A DNA stretch of 64,000 nt from Mesorhizobium sp. (GTDB taxonomy: Bacteria; Pseudomonadota; Alphaproteobacteria; Rhizobiales; Rhizobiaceae). The stretch is from assembly GCA_004017535.1 (NCBI GenBank), contig SAJS01000016.1, forward strand, positions 1-64,000. Reading direction: 5' to 3'. Below, one piece after another: positions 29,801 to 40,028 of this stretch (its first letter is position 1; the number at the start of each line of letters is the position of its first letter). The position numbers were made by a program, and so were the translations under genes. The notes under the pieces are model-generated. The model did not search any database. It had not been told where the DNA came from and saw nothing but the letters and a program-made list of their open reading frames with translations.

Positions 29801-29824
29801 CCCCGGCGTTTCGCCGGGGTTTTC
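29801..29824 (+). terminator. Rho-independent terminator of glnBA
   Basis: CCCCGGCG TTT CGCCGGGG followed by TTTTC, 35 bp after the glnA stop. Confidence 0.9.
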
Positions 29825-29988
29825 GTATGGCAGTCCATCGGCGGGCTGTCGCCTTTCCGCAAACCCATCGGAACCATGCAGCATCCGGCCGGTCCGCCGC
29901 TGCAGAAGCAGCCGTCATGGCTCAATCGCGTAGCGTTGCTGCCGGCTGACGGCGGCGGGCGAAACATTCCCGCCAGTGCCTGCCACGC

Positions 29989-30019
29989 AAAAAGCCCCGG
30001 CGAAGAACGCCGGGGCTTG
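29989..30019 (-). terminator. Rho-independent terminator of glnII
   Basis: On the minus strand AAGCCCCGGCG...CGCCGGGGCTT with TTTTTG, 48 bp past the glnII stop. Its stem core CCCCGGCG is the same as in the glnA terminator. Confidence 0.88.
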
Positions 30020-30066
30020 CGAAATTGAAACTTAGAGGCGCAGGCGCGAGGCCTGCGCTTGGATAA

Positions 30067-31104
30067 TCAGGCGGCAGCCGAAACAGCGGCGGTCGGAACC
30101 TGCGAGATCGTCTTCAGGACCTGCGAGGCGATCTGGTAGGGGTCACCCTGCGAGTTCGGGCGGCGATCTTCCAGATAGCCCTTGTAGTCGTTCTTGACGA
30201 AGGAGTGCGGCACGCGAATCGAAGCGCCGCGGTCGGCGACGCCATAGGAGAACTTGTTCCACGGCGCGGTCTCGTGCTTGCCGGTCAGGCGCTTGTCGTT
30301 ATCCGGACCATAGACGGCGATGTGATCCATCAGGTTCTTGTCGAACTGCGCCATCAGCGCCTCGAAATAGGCCTTGCCGCCAACTTCGCGCATGTAGGCG
30401 GTCGAGAAGTTGCAGTGCATGCCCGAGCCGTTCCAGTCCGTGTCGCCGAGCGGCTTGCAGTGGAATTCGATGTCGATGCCGTATTTCTCGGTCAGGCGCA
30501 GCAGCAGGTAGCGTGCCATCCACATCTGGTCGGCGGCCTTCTTGGAGCCCTTGCCGAAGATCTGGAATTCCCACTGGCCCTTCGCCACTTCAGCGTTGAT
30601 GCCTTCATGGTTGATGCCGGCCGCCAAGCAGAGGTCGAGATGTTCCTCGACGATCGTGCGCGCAATGTCGCCGACATTTTTGTAGCCGACGCCGGTATAG
30701 TACGGGCCCTGAGGCGCCGGGTAGCCGCTCTCCGGGAAGCCGAGCGGACGGCCGTCCTTATAGAAGAAATACTCCTGCTCGAAGCCGAACCAGGCGCCCT
30801 CGTCGTCGAGGATGGTGGCGCGCTTGTTGGAGACATGCGGTGTCACGCCATCGGGCATCATGACTTCGCACATGACCAGCACGCCATTTGTGCGGGCCGG
30901 ATCCGGGTAGACGGCGACGGGCTTCAGCACGCAGTCGGAGCTGTGGCCCTCGGCCTGGTTGGTGGACGAGCCATCGAAGCCCCACAGCGGCAGCTGCTCG
31001 AGCGTCGGGAACTCGGCAAACTCCTTGATCTGGGTCTTGCCGCGCAGGCTGGGGGTCGGGACATATCCGTCGAGCCAGATATACTCGAGCTTGTATTTGG
31101 TCAT
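30067..31104 (-). CDS. glnII: Glutamine synthetase type II (eukaryote-like)
   Basis: 345 aa, the short octameric/decameric GSII found in rhizobia, Frankia and eukaryotes. MTKYKLEYIWLDGYVPTPSLRGKT, LPLWGFDGSSTNQAEGHSSDC, WFGFEQEYFFY and NGSGMHCNFST mark the family; ASIRVPHSFVKNDYKGYLEDRRPNS is the C-terminal substrate region. Unlike GSI it is not adenylylated and is controlled by transcription. A sigma-54-type promoter lies upstream. Confidence 0.98.
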   Translation of the reverse strand: MTKYKLEYIWLDGYVPTPSLRGKTQIKEFAEFPTLEQLPLWGFDGSSTNQAEGHSSDCVLKPVAVYPDPARTNGVLVMCEVMMPDGVTPHVSNKRATILDDEGAWFGFEQEYFFYKDGRPLGFPESGYPAPQGPYYTGVGYKNVGDIARTIVEEHLDLCLAAGINHEGINAEVAKGQWEFQIFGKGSKKAADQMWMARYLLLRLTEKYGIDIEFHCKPLGDTDWNGSGMHCNFSTAYMREVGGKAYFEALMAQFDKNLMDHIAVYGPDNDKRLTGKHETAPWNKFSYGVADRGASIRVPHSFVKNDYKGYLEDRRPNSQGDPYQIASQVLKTISQVPTAAVSAAA

Positions 31105-31412
31105 TCCAGTGCCTCTCGTTGCTAGGACGCCGCAAGCGGCGTCAACGCATGGCCGGGCTTGCCGGCCTGCCGATGGTTAAAAAGCAATTCGTATGCCACT
31201 CCGCCGTAGGCGGGTGCGGCAAAATGGTCATGGCAACACGTGGGTTTGCTCAGCCGCCTCAATAATGCGCTCGGATCGCTCAATCGAGATGTCTGCACAA
31301 ATAACGGGCAAACAATGATCTTTCTGTAGGCATATTGCCTAAACGAATCGCAGAACCTATCTTGCTGTCTAAGTTGAATCGGCAAGTCTCTAGACAAGCA
31401 AGGAGGTCGCCA
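31105..31412. promoter_or_regulatory. Divergent 308-bp control region of glnII and the DUF2735 gene
   Basis: Holds the glnII sigma-54-type promoter (31183-31198) and, nearer the DUF2735 gene, the dyad TAGGCA-TAT-TGCCTA at 31327-31341. AT-rich stretches (ACAAATAACGGGCAAACAATG) lie between them where an activator could bind. I see no perfect NtrC site. Confidence 0.5.
31183..31198 (-). promoter_or_regulatory. Sigma-54-type promoter of glnII
   Basis: On the minus strand TGGCATACGAATTGCT: -24 TGGCAT, -12 TTGCT, with the GG and GC exactly 10 bases apart. Transcription would begin near 31171, about 65 bp before the glnII ATG. NtrC-dependent glnII expression is established in rhizobia. Confidence 0.8.
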
Positions 31413-31604
31413 ATGCAGGTCATGCAACCGCGTCCGTCGGCCAAAATCCTGATGTTCCCGCTGGCGGGACGGAAGTCTGCCTCAAATTTAGGCGCCAAGG
31501 CGAAATTCGCGGCAGAGCTTGCTACGCTTCGCGGCGAGCACGCCGACTTTGACGGCTGGTATCACGAAGCAGCCGTCGAGGAGGAAAATCAGCGCAAGAG
31601 CTGA
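31413..31604 (+). CDS. DUF2735 family protein
   Basis: 63 aa. Begins MQVMQPRPSAKILMFPLAGR, ends DFDGWYHEAAVEEENQRKS; the IxxFPxxxR start and the WYHEAAIEE end are the marks of DUF2735, a small rhizobial family often beside glnII. Function unknown. Strong ribosome site AGGAGG at 31401. The shared divergent region hints at shared nitrogen control. Confidence 0.8.
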   Translation: MQVMQPRPSAKILMFPLAGRKSASNLGAKAKFAAELATLRGEHADFDGWYHEAAVEEENQRKS

Positions 31605-31620
31605 TCGCCTCTTATCGATA

Positions 31621-31659
31621 AAAAAGCCCGGCGCGATCGCTCGCGCCGGGCTTTCTTTT
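31621..31659. terminator. Bidirectional terminator between the DUF2735 gene and the transporter
   Basis: AAAAAGCCCGGCGCGA...TCGCGCCGGGCTTTCTTTT: strong stem with A run before and T run after, 17 bp after the DUF2735 stop and 18 bp before the transporter stop. Confidence 0.88.
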
Positions 31660-31676
31660 CGAGCAGATGACCGAGG

Positions 31677-33566
31677 TCAGTCCTTGGCGTGCAAGTCGGT
31701 GCCGAGCGTATCCCTGACGAAGATCATGCCGATGATGAGTGACATCGCCGCGATGATCACCGGGTACCAGAGACCGTAGTAGATATCGCCCTTATAGGCG
31801 CTTAGCGCGAACACGGTCGCAGGCAGCAGACCGCCGAACCAGCCGTTGCCGATATGGTAAGGCAACGACATGCCGGTGTAGCGGATTCGGGTCGGGAACA
31901 TCTCGACCAGGATCGCGGCGATTGGCCCATAGACCATGGTCACGAACAGCACCAGGATGAACAGGATGCCGATCGTCATCGGCCAGTTGATAGCTGCCGG
32001 ATCGGCGAACATGGCGAACGCGCCGCCGCCCGGTATGTTGTAGACAGTGACTTCCGTCGCACCGGCCGCCTCGTCCTTGGTCAGCAGCTTGTCGGCGATC
32101 GCCTGTTCGGCCGGAACCGAGGCCTTCTCGCCACCACGGATCGTGGCCGCATCGAGCTTCAGCTCGGGATTGGCCGCGATGAAGGCATCGAGCTTCTGGT
32201 CGGGCACCTTGATCGCCGCGCGCTTCAGCGGATAGCCGCCGTCCTTCAGCGCCATGTTCACCGCCTTCTGGAAGATCCCCTCCTTGACCTTGGCCTGATC
32301 GCCGGCGGCAACGGCGTCATAAGACTCCACCGTCTCGTTGCCGATCTTGACCGTGGCCGCAGTTCCAGGCGCGGCCGTCGTGACGACGTCGTATGGCACC
32401 GAGTTCTTGGTCAGGAACGAGGTCGCGATATCGCAGGATGTCGTGAACTTCGCCGTGCCGACCGGGTTGAACTGGAACCTGCAGTCGCCGGGAGCCGCCG
32501 TCACCGTCGCGCGGGTGTTCTGCTGGGCGGTGGCCAGAGCCGGGTTGGCGGCCGATGTCAACGCCTTGAAAAGCGGGAAGGTGCAGACGATGCCGAGCGC
32601 AAGGCCGGCCATGATGATCGGCTTGCGCCCGATCTTGTCGGACAGCCAGCCGAACACGACGAAGAAGATCGAGCCGACGGCAAGCGCGATGGCGATCATG
32701 ATGTTGACCGACTGCGCGTCGACCTTCAGCACGTTGGTGAGGAAGAACAGGGCGTAGAACTGGCCGTTGTACCAGATCACGGCCTGGCCGGCGGTGAGGC
32801 CAAGCAGCGCCAGAAGGGCGATTTTGGCGTTCTTCCACTGGCCGAAAGCCTCCGTCAGCGGCGCCTTGGAGCCCTTACCCTCGTCCTTCATACGCTGGAA
32901 GGTCGGCGACTCCGACAGCGACAGCCGGATCCAGACCGAAACGGCGAGCAGCAGGAAGGAAACGATGAATGGAATGCGCCAGCCCCAGCTGGCATAGGTT
33001 TCCTTGCTGAGCGAGGCCTGCACGATCAGGATGACGATGAGCGACAGGAACAGGCCGAGCGTCGCCGTCGTCTGGATCCATGACGTGTAGTAACCACGGC
33101 GATCGTCGGGAGCATGCTCGGCGACATAGGTCGCGGCGCCGCCATATTCGCCGCCGAGCGCCAGGCCCTGCAGCATGCGCAGTCCGATCAGGATCACCGG
33201 AGCGGCGATGCCCCAGCTCGCATAACCGGGCAGCAGGCCGACCAGGAAGGTCGACAGGCCCATGATCGTCATGGTGACGAGGAAGGTGTATTTGCGGCCG
33301 ACGAGATCGCCGATGCGGCCGAACACGAGCGCGCCGAACGGGCGCACCAGGAAGCCGGCGGCAAAGGCCAGCAGCGCGAAGATGTTGCGCGTCGCCTCCG
33401 GGATCGCCGGGCTGAAGAAGGTCGAGCCGATGAAGGCGGCCAGCGAACCGTAGAGATAGAAATCATACCATTCGAAAACGGTGCCGAGCGATGAGGCGAA
33501 GATGACTTTCTTCTCCTCCCGCGTCATGCCGCGGCTGGTTCCGCCGGCGGCCGATGCCATTGCCAT
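31677..33566 (-). CDS. MHS-family MFS transporter with a 165-residue periplasmic insertion
   Basis: 629 aa; typical MHS (metabolite:H+ symporter) members have 430-450. Helix 1 has SSLGTVFEWYDFYLYGS, loop 2-3 has GRIGDLVGRKYTF and loop 8-9 SDKIGRKPIIM, the MFS signatures. Helices 10-12 resume at NWPMTIGILFILVLF. Between helices 9 and 10, residues about 345-510 form an extra soluble segment predicted to be periplasmic. It contains two cysteines (DCRFQF, TSCDIA) that could form a disulfide. Substrate unknown; relatives take up shikimate, proline/betaine, citrate or ketoglutarate. GGGAGG lies before ATG 33566. Confidence 0.9.
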   Translation of the reverse strand: MAMASAAGGTSRGMTREEKKVIFASSLGTVFEWYDFYLYGSLAAFIGSTFFSPAIPEATRNIFALLAFAAGFLVRPFGALVFGRIGDLVGRKYTFLVTMTIMGLSTFLVGLLPGYASWGIAAPVILIGLRMLQGLALGGEYGGAATYVAEHAPDDRRGYYTSWIQTTATLGLFLSLIVILIVQASLSKETYASWGWRIPFIVSFLLLAVSVWIRLSLSESPTFQRMKDEGKGSKAPLTEAFGQWKNAKIALLALLGLTAGQAVIWYNGQFYALFFLTNVLKVDAQSVNIMIAIALAVGSIFFVVFGWLSDKIGRKPIIMAGLALGIVCTFPLFKALTSAANPALATAQQNTRATVTAAPGDCRFQFNPVGTAKFTTSCDIATSFLTKNSVPYDVVTTAAPGTAATVKIGNETVESYDAVAAGDQAKVKEGIFQKAVNMALKDGGYPLKRAAIKVPDQKLDAFIAANPELKLDAATIRGGEKASVPAEQAIADKLLTKDEAAGATEVTVYNIPGGGAFAMFADPAAINWPMTIGILFILVLFVTMVYGPIAAILVEMFPTRIRYTGMSLPYHIGNGWFGGLLPATVFALSAYKGDIYYGLWYPVIIAAMSLIIGMIFVRDTLGTDLHAKD

Positions 33567-33751
33567 TTGAATATCCTCCCGTGAGATCCCGTCTGTCCTT
33601 TATTGGCTGCGCGCCACCGTTCGCGTTCCTCCGAAAGCGGACTCAAAACACAGCCAACGAAGCAAAAAATGACAGAAACGGCGGGCGAAAGGCACCGCGA
33701 CGATGGGATTATGACTTTGGTATTAGGTGCACTGCGGGAGCGGCGCAGTGC

Positions 33752-34543
33752 TCAGCCCTGCAGCGCCTCGAGTAGGCGGACCGCCGCCATCATGTCGCGT
33801 TTGCGGGCCGAGCGGCGCGCGACTGCCTCCGCGTCCTGACCCCAATGCTCGATCTGCCAATCCTCGTCGACATGGGCCGCCGCCCAGGCTTCCTCGGCGT
33901 CCAACTCGCCGAAATCCACGGCCAGCGCCAGCAGCGCCGAACCGGTCAGCGCCGTCATGACATGGATGGCGGCCAGCCGCATCGGCTCCGAGCGTTGGCC
34001 AAGATGCGCGCCGAGGATCGAGATCGCTTCGCGCGGTTGCTCGACATGGATGACGCCTTCGGCAAGGTTGAAGCGCGCGCCGAGGCTGCTGCGCGCCCAG
34101 TCCAGCACCGGATCCCACAGCTTGTTCTGGCGATCGACCAAGCCTTGCGGACCGTCGGCGCGGTAGCAAAGCAGATCGGACGAGGCGAAGCGCAGCACAT
34201 CCTCCAGCACCGCCTGCGGGTCCGAGGCGACCCCGTCGACGGCGGTGTTGACGAGGCGCATGACCGGCATGGTCACAGGGTCGATCACTTCGTCCTGCGC
34301 GCTGAATTCGCCCGCCACAAGTGCTGCGGCCTTTTCGGTCGGCAGCACCATCACGGCCTTGCCCGGCGTGCGCACCGGCCGGCCGTCGAGATGAACGGCA
34401 AAGCCGTTTTCAACCGGGACAACCGAAACCGCCTTGTAGAAACGCTTCGGCAGCGGCGTCTTCATCTGGATCTGGGCGCGGCGCACGGGATCGGGATCGG
34501 AAAGCAGTTTTCCGGCTTCGAGGTCTTCGAGGATGTCGCGCAT
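33752..34543 (-). CDS. ATP12-family F1-ATPase assembly chaperone
   Basis: 263 aa. KRFYKAVSVVPVENGFAVHLDGRPVRTPGKAVMVLPT is the N-terminal ATP12 signature; the C-terminal helices include GVIHVEQP and LTGSALLALAV...EEAWAAAHVDEDWQIEHWG. The mitochondrial homologue binds F1 alpha before assembly; alphaproteobacteria carry it too. It ends the group RluC - small protein - EamA - ATP12. Confidence 0.93.
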   Translation of the reverse strand: MRDILEDLEAGKLLSDPDPVRRAQIQMKTPLPKRFYKAVSVVPVENGFAVHLDGRPVRTPGKAVMVLPTEKAAALVAGEFSAQDEVIDPVTMPVMRLVNTAVDGVASDPQAVLEDVLRFASSDLLCYRADGPQGLVDRQNKLWDPVLDWARSSLGARFNLAEGVIHVEQPREAISILGAHLGQRSEPMRLAAIHVMTALTGSALLALAVDFGELDAEEAWAAAHVDEDWQIEHWGQDAEAVARRSARKRDMMAAVRLLEALQG

Positions 34544-34553
34544 GTCGAACTCC

Positions 34554-35471
34554 CTAAACTGTCGGCTGCCTGCGCGCCGGCCGGGTGACGATGATGAGGC
34601 CGGCGGCGATCAGGGCCAGAGCCAGGAATATCCTGGTCGTCGGCGCTTCACCAAGGACCACCGCGCCGCACAAGACGCCGAACACCGGCGACAGGAAGGC
34701 GAAGCTCGACAGACCGGACGCGGGGTAGCGCCGCAGCAACCAGAACCACAATACATAGGTGAAGGCCACGATATAGAAAGACTGGAAGAGCAGCGCCAGC
34801 GTCGGCAAGGTTGCAACCGCGCGAATGGGCGGCCCGGCCAAGGGCATCACCAGGACACCGACTATCGTCGCGCCGGCCAGTTGGTAGAGCAGCAGTTTCT
34901 CGGCGCTGGTCGCGACCAGTTTCGAGCGCTTGATGACGATGCTGGTCGCTGCCCAGAGAATGCCCGAGCCGAGACTGAGCAGATCGCCGGTCAGCGTTGC
35001 GTCGCTGCCCGCGACAATGCCGTCCTGGAACACGGCCACCAGGCCGCAGAAGGCCAGGACAAGCCCACCGAGCTTGCGCGCGTTGATGTGCTCGCCGAGC
35101 AGGAAATGACCGCCGATCAGCACCCAGAACGGCATGGTGTTGACGAGCAGCGTGTTGCGGGCGACGGTCGTGTATTCGAGGCCGATATAGAGACACAGGA
35201 ACTCGACGCCGAAAAGCACGCCGACAGCGATGCCGGCGACCAGCGTTCCATCCGCTTCGAACAGCTTGATGCCGCGCAACCGGCACCAGCCAAGCACGCA
35301 GGCTCCCCCGATGAGCGAACGTGCGATCGAGACGAAGACGGGGTCGTAACCTGCGTAGGAGATCTTGGCGGCGACGTAGTTCAGTCCCCACGAGAAGGTC
35401 AGCCCGACCATGATGGCCGCTGCCGCCATGTCGACCGCGTCGCGGCGATCCAACTCCGCTGCCGTGGTCAT
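34554..35471 (-). CDS. EamA/DMT-family transporter
   Basis: 305 aa with about ten hydrophobic helices in two repeats of five. Repeat one starts AAAAIMVGLTFSWGLNYVAAK, repeat two DLLSLGSGILWAATSIVIKRS; it ends FLALALIAAGLIIVT. Such proteins usually export amino acids or other metabolites; substrate unknown. Its ATG at 35471 overlaps the stop of the small protein upstream (ATGA). The frame upstream of 35471 reads through that gene and is not used. Confidence 0.9.
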   Translation of the reverse strand: MTTAAELDRRDAVDMAAAAIMVGLTFSWGLNYVAAKISYAGYDPVFVSIARSLIGGACVLGWCRLRGIKLFEADGTLVAGIAVGVLFGVEFLCLYIGLEYTTVARNTLLVNTMPFWVLIGGHFLLGEHINARKLGGLVLAFCGLVAVFQDGIVAGSDATLTGDLLSLGSGILWAATSIVIKRSKLVATSAEKLLLYQLAGATIVGVLVMPLAGPPIRAVATLPTLALLFQSFYIVAFTYVLWFWLLRRYPASGLSSFAFLSPVFGVLCGAVVLGEAPTTRIFLALALIAAGLIIVTRPARRQPTV

Positions 35472-35674
35472 TGCTTCGATTGGCTTTCGAGTTTTGCAAG
35501 CAGCGCTTTCAGCGCTTCGGTGTTCTGCCTGACCGCCTCGGTGTTCTCGCGGCCGACCTCGGCCATCGATCCCTGCCTTGTCGCGATCCGACGCGTATAG
35601 ACAACCCACACGACAAAAATCAGGACGAACGGCAGCCACCCGATCAACTGGCTCGCGAGACTGTTCCCTTCCAT
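35468..35674 (-). CDS. Small membrane protein with coiled-coil tail (68 aa)
   Basis: MEGNSLASQLIGWLPFVLIFVVWVVYTRRIAT has one membrane helix followed by positive residues, then a helical tail (ENTEAVRQNTEALKALLAKLESQ) with a near repeat of NTEA. AAGGAGG lies ten bases before the ATG. Coupled by a four-base overlap to the EamA transporter, so a role as its partner is possible but unproven. Confidence 0.7.
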   Translation of the reverse strand: MEGNSLASQLIGWLPFVLIFVVWVVYTRRIATRQGSMAEVGRENTEAVRQNTEALKALLAKLESQSKQ

Positions 35675-35690
35675 GATCGGGGTCCCCTCC

Positions 35691-36671
35691 TTAGTCCTCG
35701 GCACTCTGCTCATCAAAACCGAGCAGGTTCCAGCTCTGGCGCATATGCGGCGGCATCGGCGCCGTAACATCGATGACGCCCTGGTCCGGATGCGGGATGA
35801 CGATGCGGCGGGCATGCAGGTGCAGACGGTTCTGGATGCCGCCCGGGAATTCCCAATTAGTATCGGCCTCGAAATATTTCGGGTCGCCGATGATCGGGCA
35901 GCCGATAAAGGCGGCGTGGACGCGCAGTTGATGCGTGCGGCCGGTATAGGGCTCCATCTCCAGCCAGGACAGCGACTGCGCCGCCTGCTCGACGACGCGA
36001 TAGTAGGAAACGGCATGGTCAGCGCCCTTCTCGCCGTGCTTGGCGACACGCACGCGGTCGCCGTCCGGCGTCGCCTCCTTGACCAGCCAGGTCGAGATCT
36101 TGTCCTCGCGCTTCGGCGGCACGCCCTTGACCAGCGCCCAGTAGGTTTTCTTGGTCTCGCGCGCCCGGAACGCCTCAGAAAGCTTCATCGCGGCAAGACG
36201 CGTGCGGGCAACGACCAGCACGCCGGAGGTGTCGCGGTCGAGGCGGTGGACGAGGCGCGGCTTCTCGCCCTTTTGGTTGCGCCAGGCCTCCAGCATGTCG
36301 TCGACATTGCGGGTGACGCCCGAGCCGCCCTGCACCGCCAGGCCAGCCGGCTTGTTGAAGACGAAGACCTTCGGGTCCTCGTGCAGGAGCATCTTGGCGA
36401 GCACGTCGGCATCGCCTTGGTTGCGGATCGAGTGGCCGGTGAGCGAGGCCTCACCCTTCTTGTCGACGTCGAGCGGCGGAACCCGGACGGACTGGCCCGG
36501 CTCGACGCGCGTGTCAGCCTTCACCCGGCCGCCATCGATGCGGATCTGGCCCGAGCGCAACAGCTTCTGCAGGTGGCCAAAGCCGAGGCCCGGATAATGG
36601 ACCTTGAACCAACGGTCGAGCCGCATGCCCGCCTCGCCGGCCTCCACCGTGATCTGTTCTACACCTGCCAT
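35691..36671 (-). CDS. 23S rRNA pseudouridine synthase, RluC/RluD family
   Basis: 326 aa. N-terminal S4 RNA-binding domain (GMRLDRWFKVHYPGLGFGHLQKLLRSGQIRIDGGRV), then the catalytic domain with HRLDRDTSGVLVVART, whose aspartate is the nucleophile, and GRTHQLRVHAAFIGCPIIGD. The N-terminal sequence is closer to RluC than to RluD. First of the group ending with ATP12. Confidence 0.93.
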   Translation of the reverse strand: MAGVEQITVEAGEAGMRLDRWFKVHYPGLGFGHLQKLLRSGQIRIDGGRVKADTRVEPGQSVRVPPLDVDKKGEASLTGHSIRNQGDADVLAKMLLHEDPKVFVFNKPAGLAVQGGSGVTRNVDDMLEAWRNQKGEKPRLVHRLDRDTSGVLVVARTRLAAMKLSEAFRARETKKTYWALVKGVPPKREDKISTWLVKEATPDGDRVRVAKHGEKGADHAVSYYRVVEQAAQSLSWLEMEPYTGRTHQLRVHAAFIGCPIIGDPKYFEADTNWEFPGGIQNRLHLHARRIVIPHPDQGVIDVTAPMPPHMRQSWNLLGFDEQSAED

Positions 36672-36792
36672 GGATACGCTTTTCCGTTTGAAAGCGGCGC
36701 CATAGCACTAAGGCGAACAGGTTGCGAGCCAAAGACCCAACAAAGCACGACGATTACCCCAATCGCGGCCGATGGCGGGCTAGTCTGCTCGC

Positions 36793-37158
36793 TCAGTCGG
36801 CGGAAGATGACGGTGATACCGCGCAGACCGTCGAACGCGTCAGGAAGCGCTTCTCGCGGCCATTGTCGAGCGAGAACATGCCGCCCCTGCCCTTCACCAC
36901 GTCGATGATCAGGTCGGTGTGCTTCCAAACTTCATATTGCGAGGCGCTGATATAGACCGGCGTGTCGCCGATCTCGCCGAGCATCACGTCATTGTCGCCG
37001 ATCATGAACTCGCCGCGCGCATAGCACATCGGCGAGGATCCGTCGCAGCAGCCGCCGGACTGGTGAAAGAGCACCGGCCCGTGGTCGGCGATGATCTCGG
37101 CCAGCAGCGCCTTGGCCGCAGCCGTGGCCGAGACTTTGCCCAATGAAGCCCTGTCCAT
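36793..37158 (-). CDS. DUF779 family protein
   Basis: 121 aa. The family core is visible: HGPVLFHQSGGCCDGSSPMCYARGEF, then DTPVYISASQYEVWKHTDLIIDVVKGRGGMFSLDN and a short tail. The GGCCDGSSPMC cysteines may bind metal. DUF779 genes are commonly found next to acetaldehyde-type dehydrogenases, as here, but their role is unknown. AGGAGG lies before ATG 37158. Confidence 0.93.
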   Translation of the reverse strand: MDRASLGKVSATAAAKALLAEIIADHGPVLFHQSGGCCDGSSPMCYARGEFMIGDNDVMLGEIGDTPVYISASQYEVWKHTDLIIDVVKGRGGMFSLDNGREKRFLTRSTVCAVSPSSSAD

Positions 37159-37227
37159 GGCAATCCTCCTATGTTGAAGGGAGAGCACCGTCTGCGGCGC
37201 CCTCCCTTCCCCCTCGCCCTGGGAGGA

Positions 37228-38745
<1,518 letters not shown>

Positions 38746-38854
38746 TGTCTGCCTCCCAGCAAAAACGGCGTCACGGAATGTGGCGCGTCGCTGGAGACAC
38801 TTGCGGATGCTCATCAGCCTGTCATCCCCAGGCAAACGGATCGCGGACGCCGAG

Positions 38855-38872
38855 TGTCGCAGAACTGCGACA
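38855..38872. promoter_or_regulatory. Perfect 18-bp palindrome upstream of the aldehyde dehydrogenase
   Basis: TGTCGCAGAACTGCGACA, two perfect 8-bp arms around AA, about 110 bp before the dehydrogenase ATG and 17 bp past the regulator stop. This is the right place for an upstream activating site of the AcoR-like regulator next door. Confidence 0.7.
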
Positions 38873-38888
38873 GGTCAGGTTGCGTAAA

Positions 38889-39857
38889 TCAATGCGGCCG
38901 GCGGATGCTGAAACGGGCGAGCTTGCGATGCAGCGTCGCGCGCGAGATGCCGAGGCTCTGCGCCGCTGCCGAAACATTGCCGCCGGTGCGCGCCATCGCG
39001 CGCTGCAGCACGCTGCGCTCGGCGTCGTCGAGGTCCTCCCGGGCCTTGGCCGGGTCCCCAAGGATGTCCGCGGCGAGCAGGCCCTTGGCCAGGCCCTCCG
39101 ACGTTATGCCGAGAGCAAGCCGCGCCGAGCGTGTCGCGCCAATCACAAGGTCGTCGGCGTCGACGGCGATCAACGCGCCGGCGCTGCGCTCGGCAACCGG
39201 AGCAAGCAGGATGCGGGCATTGGAATAGACCATACGGAAATTCTCGGCCTCGATACGGCGCGCGGCGTCGCCCACCGCGACCGAGATAAGCTGGACGAAG
39301 CCTTCCGTCAGGTCAGAGCGGCAGGACGATACGTCGAGCGCGGCCGCCAGGTTGCCTTCATGGTCAAAGACGGGAGCCGTGGTGCAACTCATGAGCGTGT
39401 TGCGCGAAAAGAAATGCTGGTCGCGATGGATGGTCAGCGGCCGCTGATCGGCGAGACAGGTGCCGATGCCGTTGGTTCCCTCACTGTCTTCGCTCCAGAC
39501 CGTGCCGGTCCACAGGCCCCATTCGTCGAAGGTCTCGTCGTCGGCGACCGCGCCGCGGCGCTCGACAGGGATGCCGTCGCGGTCGGCCAGCATCACACAG
39601 CAACCGACTCCGCCGACCGCCTGATAGAGCCGGTTGAGGCTTGTCTCGGCGGCGCGGATCATCCGTTCCATGCGCTGCCGTGCCTGCCGCAATTCGGCTT
39701 CGGTCAGCCGCCTTGGCGCCTTGCGCTCGGCCGGATCGAGGCGATGCAGTTGAAGGGAACGGCGCCACGAGGCGACCAACGCCGAATGGGCCGCGTCGCT
39801 TCTGGCGATCGAAGCCTGGACGAAATCCGCATGACCGGCTGCTTGCCGCCCGCTCAA
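38889..39857 (-). CDS. AcoR-like regulator with GAF and Fis-type HTH, no AAA+ domain
   Basis: 322 aa. N-terminal signalling part with a GAF domain (WSEDSEGTNGIGTCLADQRPLTIHRDQHFFSRNTLMSCTTAPV) as in AcoR-type activators of acetoin/aldehyde genes. A short PAS-like linker (ALIAVDADDLVIGATRSARLALG) leads straight to a C-terminal Fis-type HTH (AMARTGGNVSAAAQSLGISRATLHRKL). The central AAA+ domain that contacts sigma-54 is absent, so it must act differently from classic AcoR. Start is TTG 39857 with GGGAGG upstream. Confidence 0.88.
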   Translation of the reverse strand: MSGRQAAGHADFVQASIARSDAAHSALVASWRRSLQLHRLDPAERKAPRRLTEAELRQARQRMERMIRAAETSLNRLYQAVGGVGCCVMLADRDGIPVERRGAVADDETFDEWGLWTGTVWSEDSEGTNGIGTCLADQRPLTIHRDQHFFSRNTLMSCTTAPVFDHEGNLAAALDVSSCRSDLTEGFVQLISVAVGDAARRIEAENFRMVYSNARILLAPVAERSAGALIAVDADDLVIGATRSARLALGITSEGLAKGLLAADILGDPAKAREDLDDAERSVLQRAMARTGGNVSAAAQSLGISRATLHRKLARFSIRRPH

Positions 39858-40028
39858 ACCTATCCTCCCAGCGAGCGGACCTCCTTCCGCCCGTCGTTAT
39901 ATCCTTGTGGATATATCCGATGGAAGAGTTGTAACGGTTGCAGCCGACCGGCGCTATAGGACGTTGGTTTAAGAGCATCAGAGGCCCGGCCGCGCAGGCC
40001 GAGCCAGGAGATTGAAGAGGCGCCAGAA

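Noticed and set aside
38746-38854. A sigma-54 promoter for the aldehyde dehydrogenase
   Set aside because: The best candidate (TGGGGATGACAGGCT on the minus strand) has 9 rather than 10 bases between GG and GC, so it is not valid.
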